Below are positions 1 to 9,800 of a stretch of DNA of 37,627 nucleotides, in pieces. The position numbers were made by a program, and so were the translations under genes. The stretch's first letter is position 1; each line of letters begins with the position of its first letter. The notes under the pieces were generated by a model. That model was not told the origin of the DNA. It made no database searches and saw only the letters and a program-made list of their open reading frames with translations. The stretch is from Lentisphaeria bacterium. Lineage in GTDB: Bacteria; Verrucomicrobiota; Lentisphaeria; Victivallales; UBA1829. The stretch is taken from assembly GCA_017503375.1 (NCBI GenBank), contig JAFVTF010000027.1, positions 1 through 37,627 of the forward strand, written 5' to 3'.

Positions 1-30
1 GATATTATTGACAGAAATCCACATTTTTTT

Positions 31-229
31 GACTCTGTTACTAATATGGGGTGATAAATTCTTCTATTTCACTCAAAAGATGGCATTTTGATTTTTGTTA
101 TCAAAAATCAGAATGCCGCAAAAAGGTTTGAAAAAGGATGATGGGGTTCGGGGAAGAAGGGAAGAACTTTCCTCAAAAGTTTTTCCCTTCTTCCCCGATC
201 ACAAATCAACCTTTATTGGGAACAGAGCT
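31..229 (+). mobile_element. MITE-like element, copy A (199 bp)
   Basis: Terminal inverted repeats bound the element. The left end reads GACTCTGTTACTAATA, and the right end read on the other strand is GCTCTGTTCCCAATA. Inside are two hairpins. Hairpin 2 has arms at 82-96 and 103-117. Hairpin 1 has 21-nt arms at 149-169 and 177-197 with one G-T wobble. The same architecture, in the opposite orientation and with the same 199-bp length, occurs at 10822-11020, and a partial copy starts at 37493. The left flank is ATTTTTTT (23-30); the right flank (from 230) is T-rich but not an exact duplicate. There is no coding capacity of its own, so it would be non-autonomous. The family is not one I can name. 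The element overlaps the 3' end of the glycosyltransferase gene. Confidence 0.75.
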
Positions 230-1324
230 TTTCTTTTCGGGAAAAACCAGAAGCTTACGCAGGAAATAATTGCCGAAAAATCCGACAATTGTGGAAATCA
301 CTTTTGCACACATGACAGAGCAGGAAATCGCAACCAATCCGCGTGTTACACCGACATCAACCGCTCCCATAATGACAATGGTAAGCAGATATGCCATGAT
401 CTCGCCAAAGGAGCTCCAGCGGGCTTTATGGCGGAACAGAATGGCAATGCAGAGCAGGTAGTTGACTGCAGCGGCAATCAGGAAGGCAATCACGACGGCC
501 AAATCCATTTGCATGTGAGCTCCCGCCAGAGCTGCAAAAACTCCGATATTTACAACAGCGGAAATTGCACCGATGAAGAAATAGATGATCAGCTGCATCG
601 GCACAGGAGCCTTGTGGGCATTGTAATGGAAAATACAGTAAAGCGCACGGACGCCGTCCTTCCAGCCGATTTTCTTCCCTTCATCAAATGTTCTGGGATT
701 ATAGGAAATGGCGGTTTCATAAACTCTGTACTGCCCTTCAGCAACCAGAGAAGTAACTTCCGGTTCAAATCCGAAACGGTTTTCTTTGAGACGGGGAGCG
801 ATCGTCTGGATCACATCCCTGCGGAACAATTTATAGCAGGTTTCCATATCTGTGATATCCAAATCAGTGAAGATATTGGAAGCAAAGGTAAGGAACTTGT
901 TCATTCCGGAGTGCCAGCATTTCAGCACACGGCGCATATCAGAACGGAGATAGCGGGAACCGTAAACCACATCTGCTTTTCCCTCCATGAGCGGAACAAG
1001 CATTTTAAGATAATCTTTCGGGTCATATTCCATATCGGCATCCTGAATTCCGACATAATCGCCTGTTGCGTAAGTGAATCCTGTCCGGAGAGCCGCACCT
1101 TTCCCCTGATTGACTTCGTGTTTTGCAATCTGAATGACATCCGGATATTTCTTTTTCAGAGCTTCGGCTTTCTCCAGACTTTTATCTTTGGAACAGTCGT
1201 CCACGATCACCAGTTCCAGATCCAGAGTTTCACTCTTCAGGTCCAGAACATATTCCACGATCTGTTCAAGGGTATTTTCTTCATTGTAACAGGGAATGAC
1301 AAGGGATAATTTCGGTTTGCTCAT
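206..1324 (-). CDS. GT2 glycosyltransferase with C-terminal GtrA-like membrane domain
   Basis: The N-terminal half (about residues 5-230) is a GT-A fold family 2 transferase of the polyprenyl-phosphate hexose synthase type. It has [11 protein letters not shown] at the start, a VDDCSKD nucleotide-binding segment near residues 41-47 and the metal-binding DAD at residues 95-97. The C-terminal part (about 240-362) has several hydrophobic helices like GtrA, a membrane domain thought to help lipid-linked sugars cross the inner membrane. The likely role is to make or flip a polyprenyl-phosphate sugar for envelope glycosylation; the sugar is not visible from sequence. The start codon overlaps the stop of the upstream decarboxylase gene as ATGA, so the two are coupled. 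The last seven residues (SSVPNKG) and the stop codon lie inside the right terminal repeat of the MITE-like element, so the native C-terminus has been replaced. Confidence 0.88.
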   Translation of the reverse strand: MSKPKLSLVIPCYNEENTLEQIVEYVLDLKSETLDLELVIVDDCSKDKSLEKAEALKKKYPDVIQIAKHEVNQGKGAALRTGFTYATGDYVGIQDADMEYDPKDYLKMLVPLMEGKADVVYGSRYLRSDMRRVLKCWHSGMNKFLTFASNIFTDLDITDMETCYKLFRRDVIQTIAPRLKENRFGFEPEVTSLVAEGQYRVYETAISYNPRTFDEGKKIGWKDGVRALYCIFHYNAHKAPVPMQLIIYFFIGAISAVVNIGVFAALAGAHMQMDLAVVIAFLIAAAVNYLLCIAILFRHKARWSSFGEIMAYLLTIVIMGAVDVGVTRGLVAISCSVMCAKVISTIVGFFGNYFLRKLLVFPEKKSSVPNKG

Positions 1325-2274
1325 AATGTTTCTCCTGACCGCAGTAATTGATCAAAGTATGCAATTGTCTGTTTCAGCCCTTCCCGGAGCGGCGTTTTTG
1401 CCTGCCAATCCAAAAATTTCTTTGCTTTATCAGTATTGGGTTTCCGCTGTTTCGGGTCATCGGAAGGCAGCGGCTGAAATACGATTTTTGAATTGGAATT
1501 TGTCAGTTCAATAGTCAACTGAGCAAGTTCCAGCATGGTGAATTCTCCGGGATTTCCCAGATTGACAGGTCCGGTAACATCGGCGGGGGTATTCATCATC
1601 CGCATCATGCCGTCGATCAAATCGTCACGGTAACAGAAACTGCGGGTTTGAGTTCCGTCGCCGTAAATGGTGATATTCTGCCCCTGCAACGCCTGCATGA
1701 TAAAGTTGCTGACCACACGACCGTCCTGCGGGTGCATTCCGGGACCGTAAGTGTTGAAAATACGGATCAGTTTGATGGGCAGACCATATTGCAGATGATA
1801 AGCATTGAACAGCGTTTCTGCACAGCGTTTTCCTTCATCGTAACAGGAACGGATTCCAACGGGGTTCACATTTCCCCAATATTCTTCCACCTGAGGATGA
1901 ACAGTGGGGTCGCCATAAACTTCGGAAGTAGACGCCTGAAGAATTCTGCAATTGTTTTTCTTTGCCAGTTCCAGCATATTGTATGCGCCGTTGACACAAG
2001 TTCTGACGGTCTGAACATGATCTTTCTGATAATGGACAGGAGAAGCGGGACAGGCAAGATTATAGATGGCATTGACTTCCAGATCAAGCGGATTCACCAC
2101 ATCATGTTCCAGAAATGAGAAATCCGGATTTTCCATCATCGGCAGAATATTCCGTTTTGTTCCGGTGTAAAGGTTATCAACACAGATGACCTGTTTTCCC
2201 TGATTCAGCAGGCACTGACAGAGGTATGATCCCAGAAAACCTGCGCCGCCGGTTACCAATATATGTTCTTTCAC
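1321..2274 (-). CDS. UDP-glucuronate decarboxylase (UDP-xylose synthase), SDR family
   Basis: This extended short-chain dehydrogenase of 317 aa converts UDP-glucuronate to UDP-xylose using bound NAD. Visible features are the Rossmann motif TGGAGFLGS with glycines at 9, 12 and 15, the catalytic STSEVYG segment around T116-S117, and the YxxxK pair Y145/K149 in the context SCYDEGKR. That context is characteristic of UXS rather than of dTDP-glucose dehydratases or galactose epimerases. FNTYGPGM and TRSFCYRDD follow as in the family. Translation starts at a GTG (2272-2274) with AGGAG at 2283-2287, eight bases upstream. A promoter lies just upstream. Coupling to the GT2-GtrA gene suggests the sugar goes into surface polysaccharide or lipid-linked glycans. 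The length is that of full family members without the eukaryotic membrane anchor. Confidence 0.9.
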   Translation of the reverse strand: MKEHILVTGGAGFLGSYLCQCLLNQGKQVICVDNLYTGTKRNILPMMENPDFSFLEHDVVNPLDLEVNAIYNLACPASPVHYQKDHVQTVRTCVNGAYNMLELAKKNNCRILQASTSEVYGDPTVHPQVEEYWGNVNPVGIRSCYDEGKRCAETLFNAYHLQYGLPIKLIRIFNTYGPGMHPQDGRVVSNFIMQALQGQNITIYGDGTQTRSFCYRDDLIDGMMRMMNTPADVTGPVNLGNPGEFTMLELAQLTIELTNSNSKIVFQPLPSDDPKQRKPNTDKAKKFLDWQAKTPLREGLKQTIAYFDQLLRSGETL

Positions 2275-2298
2275 TGTTATCTCTCCTGTATTTTCCGT

Positions 2299-2326
2299 AA
2301 TATAACACGTACACCGTGAACTGCAA
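2299..2326 (-). promoter_or_regulatory. Sigma-70-type promoter for the decarboxylase-glycosyltransferase operon
   Basis: On the minus strand, TTGCAG (2321-2326) and TATATT (2299-2304) are separated by 16 bp. The predicted start of transcription is about 20 bases before the GTG start codon's ribosome site. It is divergent from the pseudopilin 1 promoter about 100 bp away. Confidence 0.6.
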
Positions 2327-2407
2327 GCGGAAAAAACGTTCTGCTGAAATATTTTTAACTTTTTCTCAGAAAACAGGGAAAAATAAGAGACGCATAAAAA
2401 AAAACTC

Positions 2408-2436
2408 TTGACAATTTTTATTTTTTGTGTTATAAT
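2408..2436 (+). promoter_or_regulatory. Consensus sigma-70 promoter for the pseudopilin 1 / pectin gene operon
   Basis: TTGACA (2408-2413) and TATAAT (2431-2436) are both exact consensus with a 17-bp T-rich spacer. This is the strongest promoter match in the window. It reads into a leader of about 130 bases that contains the 23-bp inverted repeat and ends at the pseudopilin 1 start codon. Confidence 0.85.
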
Positions 2437-2462
2437 ATTTCGGGATACGGCTTCTGAGTACG

Positions 2463-2583
2463 CATAACATACATTATGTTAAGTCAGAAGTGCTGATTTC
2501 CAGTGGGTTATAACATGTCAATCAAAAAAACATCCAAAAAAACAGGAAAATAAAGGAAAGGACTTAACATAATGTATGTTATG
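2463..2583. repeat. Perfect 23-bp inverted repeat spanning the pseudopilin 1 leader and start codon
   Basis: The arms at 2463-2485 and 2561-2583 are exact reverse complements over 23 bp, with 75 bp between them. Each arm holds a 15-bp imperfect palindrome, AACAT-N5-ATGTT (2466-2480 and 2566-2580), and their centres are exactly 100 bp apart. The right arm covers the end of the ribosome site (AAAGGA, 2557-2562) and both candidate ATG codons (2572 and 2581). It could be a paired operator, an RNA hairpin that hides the start, or the borders of an invertible segment. The promoter lies outside it. Confidence 0.85.
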
Positions 2584-3336
2584 AGACGCAGGTTTACTCT
2601 GATTGAACTTCTGGTTGTAATTGCAATCATTGCCATTCTTGCGGGGATGCTTCTGCCGGCATTGAACAATGCCAGGGAACAGGGGCGGCGCGGAAGCTGT
2701 AACGGGAACTTGAAACAGATCGGACAGGCGATGGCTCTTTATACTCTTTCAAACGATGATTTTATTACAACTTATGCACAGAATGATAATCTTGGGAACT
2801 ACACCTGGAATGCCCGTCTGGCAATATATATCGGTGGTAAAGATTCCTCAAACACAGAAGATAACTGGAAAGCTATGAAAGTGTTCCGGTGTCCGAGTCA
2901 CACCAAAAGCATCCTGGGAAATCCGCTGAAACAAAATTATGACTGGGTATCCGGAAGTTACGGAATCCATGGATATCTGTGGAATCTGAATGACAACGGA
3001 AAGAAAAATTTCGGTGCCAAGATTTCAAAATTGCAGAAACCTTCCTCCGCACTTTATGCCGGAGAATATAAAAACCATCCGGATCCGGCACTTTCCTCCG
3101 CATCTCCCGCAAACTATCCGGTGCTCGGCATGACTTGGTACGGTGGCGGACGCAGAGACCAACAGTGGGGTCCCGGAAATTATCATCGGCAGAACAAAGC
3201 CGGTCTTGTGTTTTCTGACGGTCATGCGGCAACATGGAATATAGATCAGCTGATTGCTTACGGCGGAACATCCCAGTACCTTGATGGTGCGCCCTGGTGC
3301 CGTCTTGACTGGAAAACAGCTGTCGCACCGAAATAA
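2572..3336 (+). CDS. Pseudopilin-like secreted protein 1 (prepilin-type N-terminus)
   Basis: The N-terminus is a class III prepilin-like signal: a short basic leader, then [20 protein letters not shown], a single hydrophobic helix with Glu at mature position +5. The residue before Phe is Arg, not the Gly that prepilin peptidases normally require. The globular part (about residues 45-254) resembles the short PVC proteins annotated as H-X9-DG processing-associated; here the motif appears as H-N10-DG in [16 protein letters not shown]. The start is ATG 2572, nine bases after AAAGGA; ATG 2581 is the alternative. It is the first gene of the operon with GH106-like, PL22-like and large secreted proteins. 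No pilus or type II secretion assembly genes are in the window. The role is unknown; surface display or substrate handling is inference. Confidence 0.85.
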   Translation: MYVMRRRFTLIELLVVIAIIAILAGMLLPALNNAREQGRRGSCNGNLKQIGQAMALYTLSNDDFITTYAQNDNLGNYTWNARLAIYIGGKDSSNTEDNWKAMKVFRCPSHTKSILGNPLKQNYDWVSGSYGIHGYLWNLNDNGKKNFGAKISKLQKPSSALYAGEYKNHPDPALSSASPANYPVLGMTWYGGGRRDQQWGPGNYHRQNKAGLVFSDGHAATWNIDQLIAYGGTSQYLDGAPWCRLDWKTAVAPK

Positions 3337-3358
3337 AATCAGTTGGTGTTGAAAACTC

Positions 3359-5698
3359 ATGTTTGACCTTCACTCATTTCAAATCCCGGCAGCAGAATTC
3401 ACGCCGGGATATTTTTGGTGTCTGGCAGATAAATTGGATGAAACGGTTCTTTCTGCTCAGATAAAGGACATGGCAGAAAAAGGGGCAAAAACAGTTATTC
3501 CACATCCGCTTCCGGTCGGATTCCGGAAATCAATGGGTTCCCGGATGGAACCGGAATATCTTTCCGACGGATATTTTGAAAAATACCGTGCCATCGTTGA
3601 TGAATGTGAACGTTCCGGAAGCAAATGTTATTTGTATGACGAGGGCGGCTGGCCCTCCGGGAGTGCCTGCGGTCAGGTTTACGCAGCAGATCCGGAACGG
3701 TTTGCCCAGCGTTTTCTGCAATTGGATGGCAAAGGCGGATATGAAATTTGTGTCTGCGGAACAAATCCCGGTATCACAAGTGCAGTGCTGCCGAGTCTTC
3801 TTATGAGAGAAGTTACAGATAAATTTCTGGAACTGACCCATAAAAAGTATTACCAATACTTTGGCGATCAATTCGGAAAAGTATTTCATTTTGCATTCAT
3901 GGATGAACCGTGTCTTTCGCCTTGTGCCAGAGGATATCTTCCCTGGACATGGGATTTGTTTGATGAGTTCCGGAAGCGGAAAGGGTATGATGTGGAACCG
4001 CATATCGTTCCCATGCTTCAGGAACAGCTCTCTCCGGAAACGATTCAGGCGCGGATGGACTATGTTGATGTGGTATCGCAGCTGTTTACGGAACGTTTTA
4101 TGCGTCCTGTCCGGGAATGGTGCAAGTCCCACGGGATCCTGTCCGGCGGTCATTTCAATGGAGAAAATGATCTCAGTCTGTGCATGTACCATGTTCACGG
4201 CGGAAATATTCTGCGTGTTATGCGGGAACTGGATTTGCCGGGGATCGATCTGATCTGGCGTCAGTTATGGCACGGAAAGCAACTGCATCCGTTTCCGAAA
4301 CTTGCGTCAAGCACGGCGAATCAGAATGGCAATTCCCGTGCCATGGGAGAGCTTTTTGCCGTTTACGGTTCCGGACTTACTTATGATCAGATGAAATTTA
4401 TTGTTGATTATATGATCTGCTGCGGGATCAATGCCTTTGTTTTCAGTGCATATCCCCAGAGTACAGATGGAAAATTGGGACGCGGAACACGTCCGGTATT
4501 CGGTCCCTGCAATCCCATGTGGCAGTTTGTCAAAGAATTTCATGATTACACAGCCCGTCTTTCCTGGCTTTCAGCAGCATCTGAACCGGTGGTCGATACT
4601 GCGCTGTTCTACGATTTCCGTTCTCTCTGGAAGAGCAGACCCGATACCAACCGGGCAACAGATCAGGATCAGATAGCGTATCATCTTCTGGAACAGCAGA
4701 CCGATTTTGATTACATTGACGAAGATGTGCTTGAAACAGCTGTTTTCTGTAACGGAAAACTTCAAATAGGAAAAGCGGAATATTCCACTCTGGTAATCCC
4801 GGAAGCGGCGTTGATGACAGAGAAAGCTGCTGAAAATCTGAAAAAACTTCAATCGGAAGGGTTGCGTGTTCTGAGTTCTGACAGGACAAGCGAAATTGCT
4901 CCGACTTTAAGAATTGAGAATGGAGACTGGCGGTTCAGAGTCAGAAAAACTTCTCTTGGAAATGGAGATTTTCTTTATTTCGTGATGAACATTTCCTCAC
5001 AGCCTTATTCCGGAAGATTTCAGGCGGAGGAATCTGCTCCTGTTGCAAAATGTGATGCGGAAACAGGAAAATTGATCCGGGTTTCCAATTCTTCCAATGG
5101 TGTTTGGAATGATACTCTTTCACCTCTTTCGGTGACAGTGTTTCTGGTCGGTCCATCGGCAGAAAATGCTGAGTTGCCGGAAGCGGAACCGGGAGAAGAA
5201 GTTTTGCAGCTTGATGAAGTCTGGCAGATGACTCCAGTTTATCAATTCCGGGTTGGCGAAAAAGATTATGAACAATCAGCTGTAAAACCCAGTTGGCGGG
5301 AATGTAACTGTGGTGACTGGTGTCCGGTTCTCGGCAATGATTTCAGCGGAGATGTTCTTTACCGGAAAGAATTTTCTGTGGAAGATCCCTCCGGAATCAG
5401 TTTCCTTGATCTGGGGAAAGTCAATTATGCGGCTGAAGTTACCTTGAACGGCATTCCGCTTGGAAGAAGAATCTTTTCGCCATTTATCTTTCCGGTAAAA
5501 GATGCCTTGAGAAAAGGCCGGAATACATTGGAGATCAAAATTACAAATACCCTTGCCAATGCGATTTCTCCGGAACGTGTGAGAAAATATTGGGATTCCT
5601 GTTTTGACCAGCCATCGCCTTATGAAGATATTCAGAGAATTTTTGAACAGAAATCATTAGAATCCGGACTTTTCGGTCCGGTGACATTAAAAAAATAA
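3359..5698 (+). CDS. GH106-like glycoside hydrolase (putative alpha-L-rhamnosidase)
   Basis: This 779-aa protein has no signal peptide and is probably cytoplasmic. The barrel part (about residues 10-420) contains YDEGGWPSG at 93-101, a segment typical of GH106 and its relatives. It also has FAFMDEP with D182/E183 and GGHFNGEND with E269, which are candidate catalytic or metal-binding acids. The C-terminal region (about 620-779) looks like a galactose-binding-like beta-sandwich with the LNG-x-PLG and F-P-V-x-DALRKGRNTLEI pattern seen at the ends of GH106 and GH2-like enzymes. GH106 members remove rhamnose from rhamnogalacturonan, which fits the PL22-like gene just downstream. It starts 22 bp after pseudopilin 1, with no clear ribosome site before ATG 3359. 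The family call is by motif; the sugar specificity is inferred. Confidence 0.72.
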   Translation: MFDLHSFQIPAAEFTPGYFWCLADKLDETVLSAQIKDMAEKGAKTVIPHPLPVGFRKSMGSRMEPEYLSDGYFEKYRAIVDECERSGSKCYLYDEGGWPSGSACGQVYAADPERFAQRFLQLDGKGGYEICVCGTNPGITSAVLPSLLMREVTDKFLELTHKKYYQYFGDQFGKVFHFAFMDEPCLSPCARGYLPWTWDLFDEFRKRKGYDVEPHIVPMLQEQLSPETIQARMDYVDVVSQLFTERFMRPVREWCKSHGILSGGHFNGENDLSLCMYHVHGGNILRVMRELDLPGIDLIWRQLWHGKQLHPFPKLASSTANQNGNSRAMGELFAVYGSGLTYDQMKFIVDYMICCGINAFVFSAYPQSTDGKLGRGTRPVFGPCNPMWQFVKEFHDYTARLSWLSAASEPVVDTALFYDFRSLWKSRPDTNRATDQDQIAYHLLEQQTDFDYIDEDVLETAVFCNGKLQIGKAEYSTLVIPEAALMTEKAAENLKKLQSEGLRVLSSDRTSEIAPTLRIENGDWRFRVRKTSLGNGDFLYFVMNISSQPYSGRFQAEESAPVAKCDAETGKLIRVSNSSNGVWNDTLSPLSVTVFLVGPSAENAELPEAEPGEEVLQLDEVWQMTPVYQFRVGEKDYEQSAVKPSWRECNCGDWCPVLGNDFSGDVLYRKEFSVEDPSGISFLDLGKVNYAAEVTLNGIPLGRRIFSPFIFPVKDALRKGRNTLEIKITNTLANAISPERVRKYWDSCFDQPSPYEDIQRIFEQKSLESGLFGPVTLKK

Positions 5699-5709
5699 GG
5701 AAGGTTCAG

Positions 5710-6819
5710 ATGTACGATTTATCAAGACATCCCTTTTTTGAAAAGTGGGTCGATCCTGAAAGCGGAGTGGAAAGTTTTATTCTGAAAGAACGTGTTGCTC
5801 CGGTTCAATTAACGTTTTATTTTACCAATTCCAGTGTTTCACCGGATGGAGAATATCTCTGGTTTTATGCAGGATTTCCCCCTTGTCGGGAACGTTTTCT
5901 TGCGTATGTGCGTTTGAATCCGGAAAAACCGGAAATCAAATATTTCCCGCAAGGGATGTTCTGGAATGCCTCTCCGATGATCGCGCCGGACAGCTCCGGA
6001 GTGTTTTTCATGTCTCATAAAAACCTCTGTTTTATCAACCCGGAGGGAGAAGTCAAAATCATCGGAAGTATTCCGGATGATTATATTGCACACCGTCATT
6101 TGTTCCGGAGTGCAACTCACCTTTCCCTTTCCTGCGACGGAGAATGGTTCCTGACGGATGGTCAGGTGGGAGACGTGACTTTTATTGCGCTGTTCCATGC
6201 AAAAACCGGAGAATTCAAACTGCTGCATGAGTTCCCGTATGTTCATGACCATTCCGCATTTTCTCCGGTCAATCCGAAACAGTTTGTCTGTCCGCGGGAT
6301 TGGAGACGAAACGCATATACCGGAAAATATGAGTGGATGGAAATGCGATTGTGGGTGATGGATATCGACCAGACCTATTACCGTCCATTATGTCCTGATC
6401 TGTGGGAAGGTCACGGAGTAAATACCGCACACGAATGGTGGAGCAAGGATGGAAAAATCTGTTTTGTGGATTATGAAAACGGTATTTTTGAAGTTGATCC
6501 GGATACTTTGGAACGGAACCATGTGTGGAAACGTCCGGTTTGCCATGCACATTGCAATGGAGACAGAACTCTTTTCTGCGGAGATCAGACTCCGTATATC
6601 TGGAATGAAGATCAGGCATTGGAACTGCTGTTTTTCAATAAAAAGACCAATGAAGAAAAACACATTGTTTCTGCGATGCCACCGCCGCCGATGTCCCGGG
6701 ATCCTTATCATCTCGATCCCCATCCGCACTTTTCACCCGATGATTCCATGATCGTTTACATGACAACGGTTCTGGGAAATGTGGATGTGGCTGTCACCCC
6801 CGTAAAACAACTTGTTTAA
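5710..6819 (+). CDS. PL22-like oligogalacturonate lyase (beta-propeller)
   Basis: This 369-aa protein has no signal peptide. Repeated SPDGEYLWF-type and FSPDDSMIVYMTT segments indicate a seven-bladed beta-propeller. Histidines expected for the manganese site of oligogalacturonate lyases occur in GHGVNTAHEWW, VCHAHCNGD and LDPHPHFSPDD. PL22 enzymes act in the cytoplasm on unsaturated di- and trigalacturonate, giving 5-keto-4-deoxyuronate at the end of pectin breakdown. It follows the GH106-like gene by 11 bp, with an AAGGAAGG ribosome site. A close non-catalytic propeller cannot be excluded, because the exact metal ligands were not aligned. Confidence 0.72.
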   Translation: MYDLSRHPFFEKWVDPESGVESFILKERVAPVQLTFYFTNSSVSPDGEYLWFYAGFPPCRERFLAYVRLNPEKPEIKYFPQGMFWNASPMIAPDSSGVFFMSHKNLCFINPEGEVKIIGSIPDDYIAHRHLFRSATHLSLSCDGEWFLTDGQVGDVTFIALFHAKTGEFKLLHEFPYVHDHSAFSPVNPKQFVCPRDWRRNAYTGKYEWMEMRLWVMDIDQTYYRPLCPDLWEGHGVNTAHEWWSKDGKICFVDYENGIFEVDPDTLERNHVWKRPVCHAHCNGDRTLFCGDQTPYIWNEDQALELLFFNKKTNEEKHIVSAMPPPPMSRDPYHLDPHPHFSPDDSMIVYMTTVLGNVDVAVTPVKQLV

Positions 6820-6834
6820 CAATAGGAGATAACA

Positions 6835-9800
6835 ATGAAAAAAAGTCTGCTTCTGCTCGCTGCATGTTTTGCGGGTACTGTTTTTGCACAGGACGTATTC
6901 AAAGAAAACAGACTGTTTTATCTGAACTTTGAAAACGGAACTGATGCAGCCTTTGCAAAAGGTTCTCCCAAAGGAACATTCCTTGCGAAAGGCAAAAAAG
7001 TGGAAATTGTGGACGGTTACAAAGGCAAAGGATTCAAGACCGGAATCGGTCAGCATGCACTGAAATATATGTCCCGCAATAATCTGAAAGGAGAATGTGG
7101 AACTATTACATTCTGGCAGAAAAAACTGGATAATGTTGAGTTCAATACAAATGACAAACATCATCATATTTTCTTTGAATTGAACGAACGCAACAGAAAT
7201 ACTCTGTTTTACAAATATGGCGACAGTTTCACCCCGTGGATCCTGGAACGGTATCCCTTTGAGAAAAAAGGTCAGACAGCGACCATGACACTGCCGTCAG
7301 AAAGAAATTATGATAAATCTGCATGGCACATGTACGCTTATGTCTGGGACAAACAGAAAGCATATCTTTATATGGATGGAATCTGTGTCGGCAATTGTCT
7401 GAAAAAAGCTCCGGCACCGGCGACCAGCAATGTGGGCAGCATTTCATTCGGACAGAACTGGGGTTCCAAATGGAACGAAAACAACCGTATTATGGATGAG
7501 ATCAACATTTACGGGAAAGCCTTCACACCGGCTGAAATTTACAAACTCTATCAGCAGGAAAGACAGCTGCCGCCGAAACCGGAATTTACTCTTGCTCCTG
7601 CCGGAAATAAAATCTCCGTCGATGGAAAAATGTCTGCCGGGGAATATGAGAATGCAACTGCATTTCCGCTGCTTTTCAACTCTGCAACAGGCAGTGTTGC
7701 GGAAGTTCCCGCCGTTCTTTATCTGACTTACGACAAAGACAATCTCTATTTCTTCCTGAAATCCCCTCTCGGAAAGAAAGCGTTTGAACTTGCCCATACC
7801 GCTTTGCTGGACGGGATGTTCCTGCGTCAGCGCGGGGAACACGATCAGGATATCGACAATGACGACTCTCTGATTCTTGATTTTCTGTATAACACCATGA
7901 ATTATTACATGGCAGTCAATACTCTGGATATCAAGTATGATTACACCATTTCTGCGAAAAAAGAGATTGCCCTGAAATGGGCTCCGAAATGGAAAACATC
8001 CAGTGCTGTCAACGAAAACGGATGGCAGGTGGAAGGGTTCATCCCCTTGAAAGATCTTGGAATCAATTCTGCGGACGGAACCGTTTTTGAGGCAAACTTT
8101 GTCAGAAACTGGAAAAAGCTGAAGTTGCAGTCTGAAAGTCTGATTCAGGATCCCCTTTCAGGAAAAGGCGGATTCCGGAAAGAAAAATATTACGGAAAAT
8201 TCACACTTGCCGGAAAAAACAGTATTGCTGTCAGAATTGATGATATTGAAAAATTTGACTGCAACGGCATCAAATTCAAAACAGTTCTCCGGAATGTCAG
8301 CCCAAAAGTGCAGAATGTCCGCTATCAGTTGAAAGCCGGAACCAAAATCCTGTGGGATAAAACGAACCGGCTCCAGCCCGGAAAATCTGAGGTGATCTCA
8401 TATGATAAAAAATTCCCGGCATCCGTTATGAATATTTCCTTTCTTGTGACTTCCAAAGATGGGAAACAGGTTTATTTCAAATTGGATAATCCGGTCTACT
8501 CTCTGGATGATATTCAACTTCGGATCGCACCGATTCCATCAAAACAGATGGTTTCTGTTTCCGGCAGTTTTCCCCAGCTCAATATCAATCCGGAACGCAC
8601 AAAAGCCGTGGTCGAAATATTCAAAGATAAGAAATCTCTCTGGAAAACAGTCATTGAGTTGAGCGAACTTGCTTTTCAGACGGAACTTTCCCTGAAAGGA
8701 TATGCACCGGGAGATTACCGGGTCAATGTCAAACTCGTTGAAAACGGAATTACTGCAGCAGAAAAAGAAACCGTTATTTCTCATCTTCCCATGCCAGTCT
8801 GGTATGGCAATAAAGTCGGGATTTCCGATAAAGTCCCAGCACCGTGGGTTCCGGTGAAAGTGAAAGATAATACCGTTTCTCTGCTCAACAGCGGATATGA
8901 TTTCGGAAAGAATCCGCTTCCGGAAAAGATATTTGTGGAAGGTGAAAACATTCTTACTGCGCCGATCTCCGTTACAACGGATAAGGGAAAACTGAGCATG
9001 AAAAACAAAGTTCTTTCCCGGAAAGATACAGAAGCAGTAATCGAAGGAAAAGGCTCTCAGGGGGGTGTTGACTTTGTCATGAACACCACCGTGGAATATG
9101 ATGGTTTCATGTGGCATAAATTCACCTTGAAACCGCATGCGAAAGGGGTCACTGTCAATAAACTTCAGATCGTGATTCCTCTGAAAAAAGAGTATGGCGA
9201 TCTGATTGTACCTTATGACTACACTCTTTCCACAACAGGAACTCTGACAAAATGGAGCGGCGGAATCCGTCCTCTCTGGGTGGGAAGTGCGGAAAAAGGA
9301 ATTTCTTTTGTTGCGGAACACTCCCATAACTGGGGTCTTTCCCATTCCAATCAGGCTTTGGAAGCGGAACGGACCGCAAACAATACGGTTCTGAAGATCA
9401 ACCTGATCAACACTCCGACCATATTGAACGGAGATGAAACCTTTGAATTCAGTCTTCAGGCGACACCGCCGAAACCTGTTGATCCCGGATACAGAGATAT
9501 GCGGTTCTGTGCGGCTCAGGATTTCAAAACGGTGTTCAAGGACGAAAAAAATAAAGATATGATCATCTGGTGGGGCGTCAGCTGGGGAAAGGTTTCCTGG
9601 ACCAGCGGCGAAGTCTGTTATCCGGTTGCAAAAGCGAACAGCTCATCCAAACAGTTTAATTACACCTACGGCAAAAACAACCGTGTAAGCATTGTTCCTT
9701 ACTACCAGCTTCATGAAACCTGGGGTGATTCTCCTGAATTCAAACAGTTCGGGTATGAATGGATCTGCGGTCCCAACATGCCTGTGATCACCGCAGATAA

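Noticed and set aside
82..197. Hairpins of the repeat family as ordinary terminators
   Set aside because: The stems are long and stable but no U tract follows on either strand, and one copy lies inside a coding end.
95..1309. Long plus-strand open frame of 404 codons
   Set aside because: It lies opposite the GT2-GtrA gene, has no recognisable domain and runs through the mobile element. It is a mirror frame of a well-supported gene.
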